Part shown: piece after piece, positions 13,515-26,800 of the stretch
Position numbering within the stretch: the stretch's first letter is position 1
How the letters are laid out: every line of letters begins with the position of its first letter
DNA from: Gibbula magus
Taxonomy: Eukaryota; Mollusca; Gastropoda; Trochida; Trochidae
DNA length: 64,000 bases
NCBI GenBank assembly: GCA_936450465.1
Contig: OW388290.1
Span: forward strand, 29,935,457-29,999,456
Direction of reading: 5' to 3'
The notes under the pieces: generated by a model
What the model was told of the DNA's origin: nothing
What the model saw: the letters and a program-made list of their open reading frames with translations, nothing else
Database searches by the model: none
Position numbers and translations under genes: made by a program

Positions 13515-13620
13515 GTATACATAAGAACAGGAATATTTTCTGGATAACAACTTCTTTAATGTGAAAATGCACGAAGTTTCGGACTACATACTCATTCCTT
13601 CATCAGGTACATTCCACCTG
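13515..13620. repeat. Copy of the dispersed hairpin repeat family
   Basis: It contains CTGGATAACAACTTCTTTAA, GTGAAAATGCACGAAGTTTCG and TCATTCCTTCATCAGGT. These match the elements at about 2150-2310 and 2895-3070. Confidence 0.55.
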
Positions 13621-13797
13621 AACATTGGAATATTGGAACAATAAACAGGAACTGGATTCTCAAGGCACTAGACCGTATATGATTACGTGTTGACGACATC
13701 TGTGGTAGACATACTGGGTGTGTATTCAATCGGATCAACGCTAATTAACGGATGGGCGAGCTATTACACAACTAACCGGTCACTGCGATTACGCAAG

Positions 13798-13998
<201 letters not shown>

Positions 13999-14299
13999 TA
14001 AAGTGTCTTGTTCTTCAAGTTACAATAACATAAATATATACATACTTTAAAGTATAAAAAACACCCGGCCATTTAATATCACAATAATACAATATGAATA
14101 AATGATATATTATAAACAGATAAACACTTTCTAAAGTAAACAGACGCGCAACCACATCACACGGCACGCTTATTCACATACTGTCGTGCACTCACAATTA
14201 ACCTGGTTACAACACACAATAATGGCTCGCTCATCCGATCATACTCAATCATGTCATTTCTTACACACTCACATAAATAGATACACACATATCAGATAC

Positions 14300-14326
14300 A
14301 TACAGACATACATACATACACACATA

Positions 14327-14368
<42 letters not shown>

Positions 14369-14402
14369 TACATACATACATACATACATACATACATACA
14401 CC
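14300..14402. repeat. Compound (CATA)n/(CA)n microsatellite
   Basis: CATA units flank a (CA)n core at about 14334-14363. The run directly abuts the LINE remnant at 14405. Tyr/Val/Cys-rich frames on both strands are artefacts. Confidence 0.95.
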
Positions 14403-14404
14403 CA

Positions 14405-14720
14405 TATCACCTCTAGTGGCGATATTTGAAGATGTACTGTTAGCTCCAAGAAAAAACCGATAGGCTCGATTTTGAACAGTATTAATTTCTTCAGGTACAT
14501 AAAGCCCCCATATTGCCGCTCCGTAGCTGAGAATAGGTTGTACTAATGAATTGTACAAAACTTAGTACAGAGAGCACCCAGAGCTCTACCGGCCGATTTT
14601 GCCAGTTGATGTATGGCTAATTTAAAATCAAGGCGTTCATCAAACCAAAAGCCGAGGTACTTATAGGAGTCTCAGTAATGCAAATAAATATCCCCACATG
14701 CAAACTTGAATTGAGAACAG
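14405..14720 (-). pseudogene. Degenerate LINE reverse-transcriptase fragment
   Basis: The minus-strand frames read YKYLGFWFDERLDFK, AKSAGRALGALCTK and, after a frameshift, LVQPILSYGAAIWG, VQNRAYRFFLGA and NIATRGDMG. These are standard thumb/post-palm words of LINE RTs. There are in-frame stops and at least one frameshift, so it is dead. It may be a more 5' piece of the same family as the fragment at 9141-9640. Confidence 0.75.
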
Positions 14721-15150
14721 CATCGCGATCTGGGCCTTGTGTGTAGGATTTGACTAATAGATCGACCAATTGTAGTTTTATTAGTCATTGAAATTATCAT
14801 AGTTTCAACAGAAAGCTATGCAGAAAAATACAGAAGGTTCATATCTCCCATTCTCCAGACAGCCATTTGTCAGCCAGTTCTTAGAAATAGATTAACGTAA
14901 CACCCATGACTGAAATGGAACAGTGAAATAGGACATCCTACTAAATATAGTAGCCTTTATTGGTATAGTCTGTCCTCGCCTACACCTATCGCCTACGCCA
15001 CAATCAAAACAAATTCTACTTTCTACATTCTACTTCTAGAATGCCCATCAAAGATGTCTACATTCTACGCACAGTTTATGGCCCGGGAACAATGAAGGTG
15101 CTCGATACAAGTCAAGATACGGCGATTACATAATATTGTTTTAACGGTAC

Positions 15151-15161
15151 ATATACATTGC

Positions 15162-15219
<58 letters not shown>

Positions 15220-15225
15220 GCAATG

Positions 15226-15275
<50 letters not shown>
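15151..15275. repeat. (AT)n tracts within a perfect inverted repeat
   Basis: ACATATACATTGCTTTAA, then (AT)n, then TTAAAGCAATGTATATGT, followed by a second (AT)n tract ending near 15274. The first part is a long hairpin or cruciform candidate. Confidence 0.9.
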
Positions 15276-15278
<3 letters not shown>

Positions 15279-15829
15279 CAAAAGACTTAGTCATGCAGTC
15301 GGATGCATGATGCATGTACACATTGTATGAAATATATGTTACCTTTTATCACATCCTTGTTTCACAATAAATATGACATCAATAACCAGAAAGTAAAATA
15401 ACATCAGCATAAGATTGTAATGTCATATTTACACTCTATTTCGAGGTAAGAAAGTGCCAAAGCATAATTAACTCTGAGTATTTAGGTGAGAACGTTAAAG
15501 AGAAGCAGGAAAACACCAAAAGACATACCCCTAAAAGTTTCTATTTATATAATTACTCCAAGTGTACGGCTAGCAGATTTTGCTAATTCCTCAGAAATGA
15601 AAGTGAATTACAATTACAAATAAAAATTGTTATTCTTTATTGCGTAAGTACTTTACACGACGCTGAATTACACTTAACACAATGTGTGTGTACTTGATAT
15701 AAACGTTTATACATATATTTACTTTACTAGCGTATTATTATTATTCATTAGCGTGTCATTGACACTCATGTATATTCAATTATGTTAATTGATGCACATA
15801 CCGTTGACTAACAACCCGTTGTAGGTATT

Positions 15830-17494
15830 TCTTGTGTGAAGGGTCAGTCAAACCATAAATTAATAAACTAACATAACAGTCAACATTTCAAACTAAACCA
15901 AAGTCAATAGAATAGAAATATTAATATTTCATGAGTCAAAGTCAATACATATTTCCAAAGTCAACATAAGTCAACAATTCGCTTAACTCAAAATATCTTT
16001 TAAAAGTCAACATTTCATAGTAAATATGTGATTAAAGTCAACATTTCACTAAATTCAAAATATCTTTTTCAAAGTCACCAAAGTTAACATTTTATATAAG
16101 TTAAACTTAAACTACACAACATTTCACTAAAATGAATATTTCATAAGTCAACAATTCATATAACTCAAAATATGCATTAAAATCAACAAGTCCATATTTT
16201 ATCAAAGTAACACTTCCACCAAAATCAATAAATATTTTAAAAGTCAATATTTCCAAAGTCAACATTTCACAAACATTCTATTTTTTCCAAAGTCAACATT
16301 TCACAAACATTTTTTTTTTCAAAGTCAACATTTCACAACCATTATATGTTTGCCAAAGTCAACATTGGCCCATGGGAAATCCGCCCATGGGAAACCTGGC
16401 CCATGGGCGAAGTCTCGCCCATGGGAAATCTCGCCCATGGGAAAAATAATTTCCTTTGCATGGGGGGAGTTCACAAATACCTAAAATATGTTACTGCTAG
16501 ACCCATTATTAAAAATTAGAAAATAATTTTTGTGTAACTCAAATTTTAACAACCTCTCGCCCATGGGCCGGCCCATGGGCAGGCCCATGGGCGAACTTTC
16601 CCATGGGCATACCCATGGGCAAGGGGGTCTGTATCTCACGTACGGTGCGGGGTAGAAAGTTGGAATTTTCGTCAATATCTTAGTTAAAGTATAAAAATAG
16701 GTTTTTGATAGAATTTGAACTTCTCACTTATGTTATTTACGTTGGTCAATTATGGAATCTCGGGTTTCCATAATAAAATCGGGTCGCCTTTATCGTATTT
16801 ACAGACTCTATGGATCGATTCCTAGATTGTGAATGGTTTTGATATGTCATCTACTGACTGTAGAAGTCGATTCCTAGATTGTGAATGGTTTTGATATGTC
16901 ATCTACTGACTGAAGAAGTCGATTCCTAGATTGTGAAGGGTTCTCAATTGGTTTTTCTGTCTTATCTACAGTCTATAGGGGTCGATTCCTAGATTGTGAA
17001 TGGTTCTCAGATAGTTTTTTCTATCATATCTACAGACTGTTGGGGTCGATTCCCCTGTAGTCGTTAGATGAAAGTCTATAACCCATCACAATCTAGGAAT
17101 CGACCCTATAGTCGGTAGATAAGACAGAAAAACTATTTGAGAACGCATCACAATCTAGGAATCGACCCTAAAGTCGATAGATAAGATAGAAAAAAACTAT
17201 TTGAGAACACTTCACAATCTAGGAATCGACCCATGTAGTCTGTCGATAAGATAGAACAAAACATTTAAGAACCCTTCACAATCTAGGAATCGACTCGTAC
17301 AGTCTGTTAGATAGCCTTACAAACAGATTCCTATTTTGTGATCATTCTCAGATTGTTAGGGTCGAACAGTCTGCAGATTGTTTATACAATCTAAGAATGG
17401 TGAAATATTCCTAGATTGTGAGGTCACAATCTGCAGATTGTTCGAACAATCTGCAGATTGTGATATACCCTAGATGGTTCGTAACATATGCAGT
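15830..17494 (-). repeat. Right arm of the foldback-like element
   Basis: This is the inverted counterpart of the left arm. It has a GTCAACATTTC-rich tract (about 15880-16360), CCCATGGG clusters (about 16366-16622), a core matching 7758-7952, about 63 bp repeats (16797-17320) and a palindromic terminus (17340-17494, with CAATCTGCAGATTG and GTTCGAAC). The repeat block at 16797-17050 is in the opposite orientation to that expected from the left arm. The orientation switches at about 17055. Confidence 0.75.
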
Positions 17495-17989
17495 AAGGCC
17501 TGTCCGACAGTCCGCCTGGTACCTTTTGGTCCGGGCTGGTAACCTTTCGAAGTTTTTCTTTGATTTTACAATTTAAATGGACCCAATAACACTTTTGGAC
17601 TGGCTGCTTTTCAAGCTTATTTCACACACTGCATATACATGGAGTAAACAGTTAGATATAATTTTGTTTGCGTTGAATAGACCACTCGAAGACAATAAAG
17701 AAACTTCGTGAAAACAACTTCACATGACGGTCACGTCAATGTTTTATAACAATTGTATACCCTTTCGAATAATTTTATTACAATGAACGTTATGATACAT
17801 GGGCCACAAAAACGTTCAGTATTTGATATCATCTCGTTTTCATTCTACGCGCATGTCTATAAAACCAGAAACGGAGAAACATTTTTATGGTACTTTAGAT
17901 ATTGCAATTCTACCGATTGGAGACCGGTATTGCACTGTAATTGTACATTTACCTACCGTTTTAGAATGTTATTATTTAATCAGGCCTGA

Positions 17990-18620
17990 AAGGCCGATTG
18001 GCTGATGGCATGGCATGGCGTCTGACGTCCGTCCATTCATCCATTCTTCCATCCGTAAACTTTTCATTTGTTCGACTTCTTCAGAACCACTGGCTTTAGA
18101 GAGCAGGGCAATGGGGATTCTAATTTGTAGATTTGGTGACTTTATGGTCCCAAATACAGGCCTCACAGGTGATGACCTTAAAACATGTTTTTAAATTATC
18201 ATCCATACGGACAGGCTTATGTTGTGTACCAACCATGCCAAATTGATAATATAGATTGGTGACCCTGTGTCCCCGAATAATGGTATCAGGGGCATTGACT
18301 TAAAAACCTACTTTGTCTTCTTCTCCGGAAGTCCTATTTATAAGTCTGTTGTGTACATACACGTTAGCCAATATGGTTAAAATAAATTGTAGATTTGGTG
18401 ATCCTGTGGTCTCAAATAGGGTCACAGAGGCGATAACCTAAAACCTAGTTTAGCTAACCCGGCTCAGATAGGCTTATGGCATGGACCGTCGTAAGATGTT
18501 CGTCTAGCTTCCGTCCGTTGTCCGTAAACTGGTGATATTATCGACTAATACTCAAGAACCATTGCATCAACAAAGCTGAAATTATGTGGGGGCCCCTTTC
18601 ACCCAGGGGGTCAAAGTCTG
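17990..18620. repeat. Diverged dispersed repeat with internal near-duplicates
   Basis: GTAGATTTGGTGA appears at about 18127 and 18390. GGCTTATG and GTCCGT...GTCCGTAAACT words also recur (about 18030-18060 and 18505-18530). It looks like a degenerate interspersed element with two or three similar sub-units. No coding capacity is recognised. Confidence 0.4.
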
Positions 18621-18657
18621 TACACTTGGTCCTAGTAACCGATTCCCTTTAAGGCTA

Positions 18658-18770
18658 TATGGAATGTGCAATAGTCACAAAGGTTGTCTGACGTGTGAAA
18701 TAGTCACATATACTATCTGGAATGTGAACTGGTCACATTGTCAATCTGGAGTGTGAAGTAGTCACTGAAA
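18658..18770. repeat. Short tandem array, unit about 32-35 bp, four degenerate copies
   Basis: The unit resembles TATCTGGAATGTGAACTGGTC-ACAT, with GTGNAATAGTCACA as its most constant part. Confidence 0.75.
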
Positions 18771-19434
18771 AAATGATCAGTCTCAAGCGATATTTAGAAA
18801 CAAATTCGCTCCATCTCACAGACGCTGGTCATATTTTCAATAATTTAATCTTTCGACAGTTTCCGTAAACCATGATTTGTGATAACAAGCGAACGCTTAG
18901 TCAGTTAACACAATGCAAAAACTGCGATGACAGAAATTCCAATTTCCTCTGTCGGCGTCAGATGTTAATATTCCGATATTTCACATCACGTTGCTGTTCC
19001 CACTGAAGCATCGGCTTTGAACATGCGACTTGTGACAGGAGCACTTCATCTCGATTTCACAACTACATAAACTACCACTTTCGGATAGTTTATTTTGTAA
19101 TTTGAATAAAGATTTCTAGCGCATAATTCGTTTTTTACTTTGGCGTTGTAACTAGTGACACATTACGGGGTCATATAGTTTGTTCCAGGACTTTTACAGT
19201 AACTTGATACTAAAATACGAATTCTCCAAAGGAAGTTATAGGAACTGTCAGGACAGAATTCCATGTCGCTAAACAATAACCATCATCTCAAATGTGCAGC
19301 TATTGATTGAACACACTGGTCAGAATAACAAAGCCAGTGACAGGTTGAAGTTATCAGGAAATACAAGTTTCTATAGATTTCATTGTACAATTTGCATGTC
19401 GCCGAAATAAGTATAGCATAGCATCTCCCAATGC

Positions 19435-19755
19435 CTCTCAAGGAGGGTAGAGGTGAGATGAGTTGCGGTTAAACGCCGCTTTCAGGAGTATATCGCGGCT
19501 GCTAGTATTATTGGAGGGAGGAAGCCTGCAACGCCGTCTGGCTATGCATTGCGTTGAAACCTACGATCATCGGCTGGAACTAGCGAACCATAGGTTGTAC
19601 TACACTTAAATTCAGTGTAGCATTGAACTAAAAAGAACAGTTCTCTACTAAAGACAAAGTTGCAATTGCCGTGTCTCTAACGGGATTCCAACCCCAGACC
19701 CTTACATAAGTTACCTTAAACAAAGGTTCACCCAGCAACTGGATGACGTGTGATT
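19435..19755 (-). repeat. tRNA-derived SINE, near full length
   Basis: On the minus strand there is a tRNA-like head with a B-box-like GGTTGGAATCCC (plus-strand 19680-19695). The body contains CAACGC...GGCTTCCTCCCTCCAATAATACTAGCAGCC-type words and the tail has AGCGGCGTTTAACCGCAACTC. It shares body and tail with copies at 32520, 37972, 53580 and 58645. SINEs are transcribed by Pol III and mobilised by a LINE partner. This copy is diverged. Confidence 0.65.
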
Positions 19756-22300
19756 TACCAAGTTCTTTTAAGACTGCTTTACCCCGTTAATGGTCTTGTG
19801 GAGAAGCTCATGGACTTGCTTATAAATAGTAAACAATAACCTATGTCATAATCAAACTAACTCCTCTTCAACTTATACCATTTTCGATATGAAAAATGAG
19901 GTAGAAATGTCTTTACCAGACTAATAGATTCTCATTAACGCTTTTTGAAGGAGAACCTGTCCCCCTGTGGCTCGAGAGTAGTCGATGCAAGAGAGACAGA
20001 GAGAACTGATCCGCACCGTGGAGACGGTGCAAGCCACATTCCGTGCACCGTCAATACTTGGAGGGCTGAGGCGCTTTCCCGGAGAGCCTTAATATGAATT
20101 TGATGCAATAAGTGACATTAAATCAAAGTCGATGTTGACACTCAATCCCGTCGGCTTTCGTTTGGATACATAACGCATTCTCCAGCTTATTTGCTTCAAT
20201 ATCTGCACTCATATTACTTCAAATGTGATAGTATTCTCTTTGGCTTCGCAGACACGGGGCTGATTGTAGGTTTTATTGTCACGCCATCTCGTAAATACAA
20301 TCAATACCATTAATGTGGTAAAAATAAATTTGAGAAATATTATCAAATGATATTTACGCAAGATAAACGAAATGGTTTCTTTGCAATCTGCGTTATAACG
20401 TTATTGGCACGGTTGTGTGATACAGATTGGCACATATCTGCAGGCAGTAGCGTGATAGATAGACACAACCCCTTAGATCTGAAGTCGGGACATTCGCCCC
20501 AGGGGAAAGTCGACATTTATGCTGATCTTACCCCTGAAACTGTATTTATTATTATTCCTTTAGAAAGATGAATTTCTATTACTTCGTTTTTATGCTTTAC
20601 GAAATTTTTTTCATCATTATGCACTATGTCGTGGCTGTTTGATTAAATAAGTCGAAGATTTATGCATGAATCCGGCGAATTTATTGAATTGCCTCTTTTT
20701 CTGGGGAGCAAGGTTCGAGCGTCCACGGAATTCAGAACAGCAAGACCACCATATAGACAAGATAAAGGTTTTAAAAGGTAATAAATAGGAGTTATCATTT
20801 TTATTCAATTCCAACCGAAAACATCCGACTGATGTACCAACTCTGTCTGACCGGCTCACCATGCAGATCACCAACGCCACTTAGTTGTGTTAGGTTAACA
20901 TGACTTTCATTCTGAATGATTGTCCTGCAAATCATTTTGAATTAGAGTAATTAATAGACTAAACACTTTTAGATAAACGTGTCACGCCATTTAAGAATAT
21001 CACTGCCTGGTGAATGACAATTGATAGGGTCGAAATACTTACATTCCTTTGTTATATATACCTTATATCTTTACCAAACATCAAAGGCTTGTAATGGCTG
21101 TGAAACACTATATCAAATAAGGTCAAAATCCATTTCGAAAGCAAAAAGGTTAACTAGCAAACCAAGTTTACATATTCACAGACCCAATGGATTTTCATTT
21201 ACACGTTCATAGGCGCGCAATACTGAGTCTGAACATGATTTGAATGGATTTAGTTTTTCTCGAACTCCTTACATCACCACCCAAAGACACAGGCGCGTGG
21301 TATTTGTTCAGGTCAAGCTCATGTTAGCCGTATTTAACTTAAACTTATATATTTATCACCCAATGCACGCTTGCACTGCAGTGGCTTTGAAGCAGAAGGT
21401 GATGGAGGCCTCATTCGAAATAATGCAATGAAGCCCAAGGATATACATCTACTCGTGCTGGAGTAATATAAAGCGTGAAAGTCCTCATGATACAGAATCG
21501 TTTGAAATTCATTACCTTCTTCATGTGTCGACAAATCGTCTCTGGTATTAGTAGCTTTAGGAGGTGGATTACAAAGGGAGATTACAACCTCGACAGCTCA
21601 GTCCAACAGTCTTAACACAGATTAGACCAATGTCGAGCAGCACCAAATTGCTTCTATTCCAATAGTTCCCTCCTAACCCTTAAACTGCCAGGTGCTATAT
21701 CCAGGCATATACAATGAGGTTTCTCCAATTCTATGTTATCCAAGTTCCGTGCACTGAATACACTTTGCATTTCGACAGAAACATCAGAATATTCCGAGAG
21801 CATCCACTCTTGTATTCGACTAGGAAGTTTATTTCATTCAGATCGGTTTGTGTCTCTCGAGCCATTTCCGTGTCCTTCTTATACATTGTTCTGTCTGTAT
21901 TGTATATGCTCCTGCATATCGAAAGAATGTCCTATCTTCAGATCTAACATCTGAAGACCCATCTACCATCTACCCGACAATGTCCGTCATTGTTGACCCC
22001 ATTACACGTTATCTGTTTTAGCATATGTTCATGTTCTACTGCAGAGTGAGAGAATACCCGTATTAGATGTATCCATCAAACAATACATCGATCTCCATTT
22101 GGTTTGGTTGGATGGGAATGAGGACGATGTATCTGTTCAAATGTTTCCCTGCTTGGGGATTTTGCCAAATGCTAGGAAAACGACCCACTTGTATCATATA
22201 TTACATGTAGGTGTATATCGATAAGATGTCTTTGAGTACATGTATCCTCACGCATGAAAATGGAGAAATTACTTGAAACCGAAATTTCCCTCGCAAGCCT
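19756..22300. other. Intronic sequence, nothing recognised
   Basis: Short open frames only (for example 20347-20571, 20617-20880, 21714-21954). None has a known domain or convincing splice context. Confidence 0.5.
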
Positions 22301-22308
22301 TATCTTAC

Positions 22309-22451
22309 ACCAGTTTCCATCACTGATTAGTTTAAGCCTTATTGCATTTCCTTAACTGTTCTGCACAACTTCATAATTGGCTCTGTTACGCTAGCACAAA
22401 AAGTTAAGGAAATGATGCAAGACCTAAATTAGCCAGTGATTGAAACTGGCG
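22309..22451. mobile_element. Hairpin MITE, about 143 bp
   Basis: The left arm begins CCAGTTTCCATCACTGATTA. The right arm ends TAGCCAGTGATTGAAACTGG. The imperfect inverted repeat extends about 45 bp per side (GCATTTCCTTAACT/AGTTAAGGAAATGATGC). Target duplication not resolved. Confidence 0.7.
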
Positions 22452-22604
22452 CAAGTTTCATAAAGTCACTTAACGTTGCGTCAAGGATGAAGCATTATAA
22501 AGACTTTAACATTCCATGAAAGTTCCATAATTAATAAATTAGCTCATGCCTCTCTTGCTGGATAACTGGAGCTACTTCGGAGATATTAAAGAAAGTGTCC
22601 TGGA

Positions 22605-22708
22605 CCAATAACTTCGAAGCTCTCTTAGCGCTAAGATAGTCGTAAGTGCCATACATTTAGCCTTGACTTACGACTATCTTAGCACTAAGACAGCTTCGAA
22701 AATATGGG
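22605..22708. mobile_element. Hairpin MITE, about 100 bp
   Basis: An imperfect inverted repeat of about 35 bp per arm is separated by about 18 bp. The left arm contains TTCGAAGCTCTCTTAG and AAGATAGTCGTAAGT. The right arm contains ACTTACGACTATCTT and AAGACAGCTTCGAA. Confidence 0.75.
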
Positions 22709-23384
22709 CCCTGGCCGATATATGTCAATGTGTCTATTCCCCTGTCTCTGTCACATTGTCGTCGTTTGCTTTGCGTGCTTCTGTGCATTGACAAGTGATC
22801 AAATGATAAGCAAGCTTTTAAACTTAATGAAAGTACCTCGTATGCAACTCAAATTCCATAACGGACTTCCGTTACCAGTGATATGCTAAGTCGCCCACAA
22901 TGCGGAAAGTAGCAACTCAAGGACCATTAAATCGATATATGATCTCAAAACAATTATTTTGAAAGAGAGCATACGGTTAAATATTGAATATCTAGATAAC
23001 TTGACAGACAAAGTGGATATTCTTAGATCGTGTCACACCAGGCTATTTTGTGACATCTACTCAATCAACATGTCTGTGCCACGCTATCAAGGAGGACATT
23101 TTATGTACATGGAATGATTGCATCGTTTATCTTTTGAGACCTTTATACACTTGAAAAGGTGAACAGCAGATACATAATAACATACATTATGCATACATGA
23201 TGGAAACATCTGAAATATATTGAAATATGATTATGAAGCGTTATTCTTTGATAAATTCTCATTCACTAAAAATGTTTTGTGCAAAAATATTTAAGTTATT
23301 CAAATAATTTGTTACAAAATACGCTCCAGATACGGCTATGTTGCGTTCCCATGGATAAGATGGGAAATAAAAATTCGAAGAATT

Positions 23385-23850
23385 TGAAAAATCAAAAGAC
23401 ACATCTGCACGAAAAGATTGAGTTGCATATCATTTTCGTTGAGCTATGTCTTACGCTTTGAGTAGTGCTTCGGAAACGGAAGTATACATCTTGTAGCGTT
23501 ACCACGGAAACGAGGTCAATATCCAAGAGTAGACGTTGAAAATACCAAAAGGCACATCTGCACATGGTGATGTGCATGTCAAACACAGCATGTTTTCTTT
23601 AGCTAAATCTTACGATTTCTGAGTTCTGCCTCGGAAACGAAGTCCAAGCAGCGTTTCCATGGAAACGGGAAAAAGGTGAAGAAGTTGAAAATACCAAAGG
23701 CATATCAGCACATATATAATGTGTGCTCCATAGACCGAGTTTCGATAAGCTGTCCCTTAACTTAAGGTTTTTTAGTTCTGCTCCGGAAACGAGATGGAAG
23801 ATTGATGAAATATATCCGTTGTTTAAGAAAGAAATCACTGCACCTATATG
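23385..23850. repeat. Tandem repeat, about 150 bp unit, three diverged copies
   Basis: The word AAATACCAAAAGGCACATCTGCAC recurs in variant form at about 23390, 23540 and 23690. Each copy is followed by a TCTTACG-TT...GTTCTGCTTCGGAAACGAAGT segment and by CCATGGAAACG-like words. Short open frames across it follow the repeat period. Confidence 0.7.
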
Positions 23851-26800
23851 ATGAGGATCGATTTGCAGCCTAAAGAAAGACAATCCCTGAGAAAACATGC
23901 TCAAGATGGTTTGTGTTTTGATAAATAAAAATACTGACAAATTATAATGACACCTAATGGGGATTATCAGAAATAAACTATTTACGACAACAGTTTCAAA
24001 GGTCGGTCAATTGACAAAATCCGTAAGCAAAGTTAAACGTTAATCACTGAATATCACTACCGACAGCAGATGTTGAACACCGAACGTGTCATACCTGACC
24101 GGTAGCAATCATCAAAATAAGTAAAGCGCTAGCGTAACCTTTTGACAAGTTGAGAAATCTATGAAGTAAAACATCAAAACAATATTCTAAACAACATGAT
24201 GTAGCCTAGTGACAGATCGTGTGTGTGAGAGAGTGACACCGCGCTTGCTGGAAGGAAATTCCGTAATGACGATAGTCTGCTCTGATTGGTCGACACTACT
24301 ATAACAATCAATCATATTGTACTTCCTTTGAAAAAAAGTCGACATGCATTGACGCTTCCAACACTGAATTGTAAATAGTTCATTAGCAAATTACGATATT
24401 TGTTCTGGAATTTATGACTACATAACGTACATAAACATTATTGACAACATAATAATTAAGCTATGTAATGATGAATATCAAATCGGGACGTGTAACTTAC
24501 ATCGATGTATGATGATGTGAGTAGCTGAATTTAATTCCCAACATTTAAATTTTTCTGAATTATTTTGTCAGCACACAACTATCAACAACGCAACTCAAGA
24601 ATGTTATCGTTTTTATTCATCGTACACCATTTTAAACCCAACACAGGTCATACAAAATTCATAAATAAAAATTTTAATGGCAATGATTTCATTGTTTTTG
24701 CAGTCGCCGATCATAGAATTCTGAAAAACGAAAATGATGTGTAAGTGCATAATATACTTATCATATATAAAAATATACAATATTCTTTATGCCGATAACA
24801 TGCCTTGCCTATTTGTGTTAGTTACGAGCCGCCATCTTGGATTGAGTCAATTCGGTCTCATGAGTTGGGGTCTCTCTCGATTACTAGCCCACCCCCATGT
24901 TTTCAAGATGAGAATACGGTACGCGAGAATACGGTACGTCATGAAATGGGATTGCATAATGCACAGTGTTGGTGATTGATTTGTGTTTCTGGTAGGACCT
25001 AGTGCAAGCCGGAGGGAAAAGCTTGCTAGTTGGTGGCTTACAGAATAAAGACGTCTTCGACTTTTCGTTATCCGACTTTAGAACAACAATTTTATTTGTT
25101 ATTTGTCATTCATAATGTTGGGATCTTTGAATGACCAAATCCAATTTATATGCTATTAGTCGTTCATATTGTTGTGAAATTTGATTTGTGAAAAGCAGGT
25201 GGTTTCTTTTCCCACCATTTGCCATTCACATTAATTACGCTATAAGGTGGATATTGAAAGTTCCATTCATTTCTGTAAGCTGTTCAAATGCTAGTGATTA
25301 AACATTAACACCAAATAGTGTACATTTGCAGCTATGAACGGCAGTGGATTTGCTCTGGGGGCAGTTTCAGTTAGCGGGGAGACTTTCTCTTTCGAATAGA
25401 TAATCACGGACAACCAGGACCCAACAGGTAAAGAAGAATGTGAACAAAACTTCTGATTATTTGCTATAAATCAGCTTTATACCACAACAAACACGTATTG
25501 ATTAGAATACAGAATAGCAACTGTTACTATTTGCCTTTCAATCTTGTTTGGCCTTTCGCCTTTACATAGCGAATGATATGCTGAAGTTGGAGTACACGAT
25601 GCTTGCTCCAAAATATCAAGACAACTGTATGATATTACTATCATAACCCATATTTTAGGCTTTACAATACAAGAAATTGAGAATTCGCAGATTCTAAAAG
25701 TATATGCAATGTAGGTAAAAATATATACCCGCACTTCTAGGCCAATATAGATGTGAGAAGTAAAGGCAGTGGTCATCTTATCGCCATTCAAAAATATATA
25801 TACTAATCTAATCTACTATTATACTAATCGGAAATAGGCAAAGCTTTTCGATTATGTACTTACTTTCCGCCGAAAATACGTCGATACATCGACCTCACCT
25901 GACAAGAGACCAAATTCAACTCAAGGACCCCAAAAATTGTCAATAAAAAGCAGAATATATATTTAAGAAAAGAAAATAGAAAATAACTGTATAAATTTTT
26001 CTACCACATTCGTTTTGCGATTGGTATGAAACCCCTTTCCAACAATTAACAATTTCTTACTTGTTATTGTTATCCGTCTGTCAGTTCATATTTAATGATA
26101 ATTATATAACTCTACTTAACTTAAGTTAACTATAACCGTGGATTAAGCTATGAATGATTAAGAACTTGTTAAAAAAAATGAAATTCATTTCCGAAAAGAA
26201 TTATTGTGATAAGACTTTCTCTGATCTTATTTTATGGAGCTTAAGGTGATTGATATGCACTCCATTAAAAACCTAACGGAGTCTCGCCTTGCACGTTGCT
26301 GAAATCTCTTTTGATTTATCTTTTTTTGTACGATTTTCTCTGAGGAATTCATGAAGAAGGCATATTTTACATTTAGGTTTTAACACCGACTGACCGTTTC
26401 GATTATTTATTGCTTCATGTCGCCCTTAATAAAACATTCATTATTATATAACCGTTATTGAAATATATGATGATGAAGTTTATATACAATTTATATGTGA
26501 AAAAACGGACGATGACCTTATACGTAAGAGCACTTGTGATAAATGTTCTCATTGGGCCATTGTGACGGTGCTAGTTCAAGGGTTGTCTCCCTTGAGATCC
26601 GTCCTAGCGGGTCATGATAGAAGAGATACATCAAAGCCTTTTGCAAAAGCTTTTTATTTCCTGAAACATTTAACTTTCCTATGCCGATCAATGAGAGGGG
26701 GTGGTTTAAGAGAAAATAGTGTCAGTAAACTTCAGGACTGTGAAGTCCCAAGTTCTAATAGTCCTCTACGGACATATCATTTTTATTTTAAAGGAATTCG

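Noticed and set aside
14186..14416. His/Thr/Tyr-rich frames over the (CATA)n/(CA)n run
   Set aside because: Low-complexity artefact on both strands.
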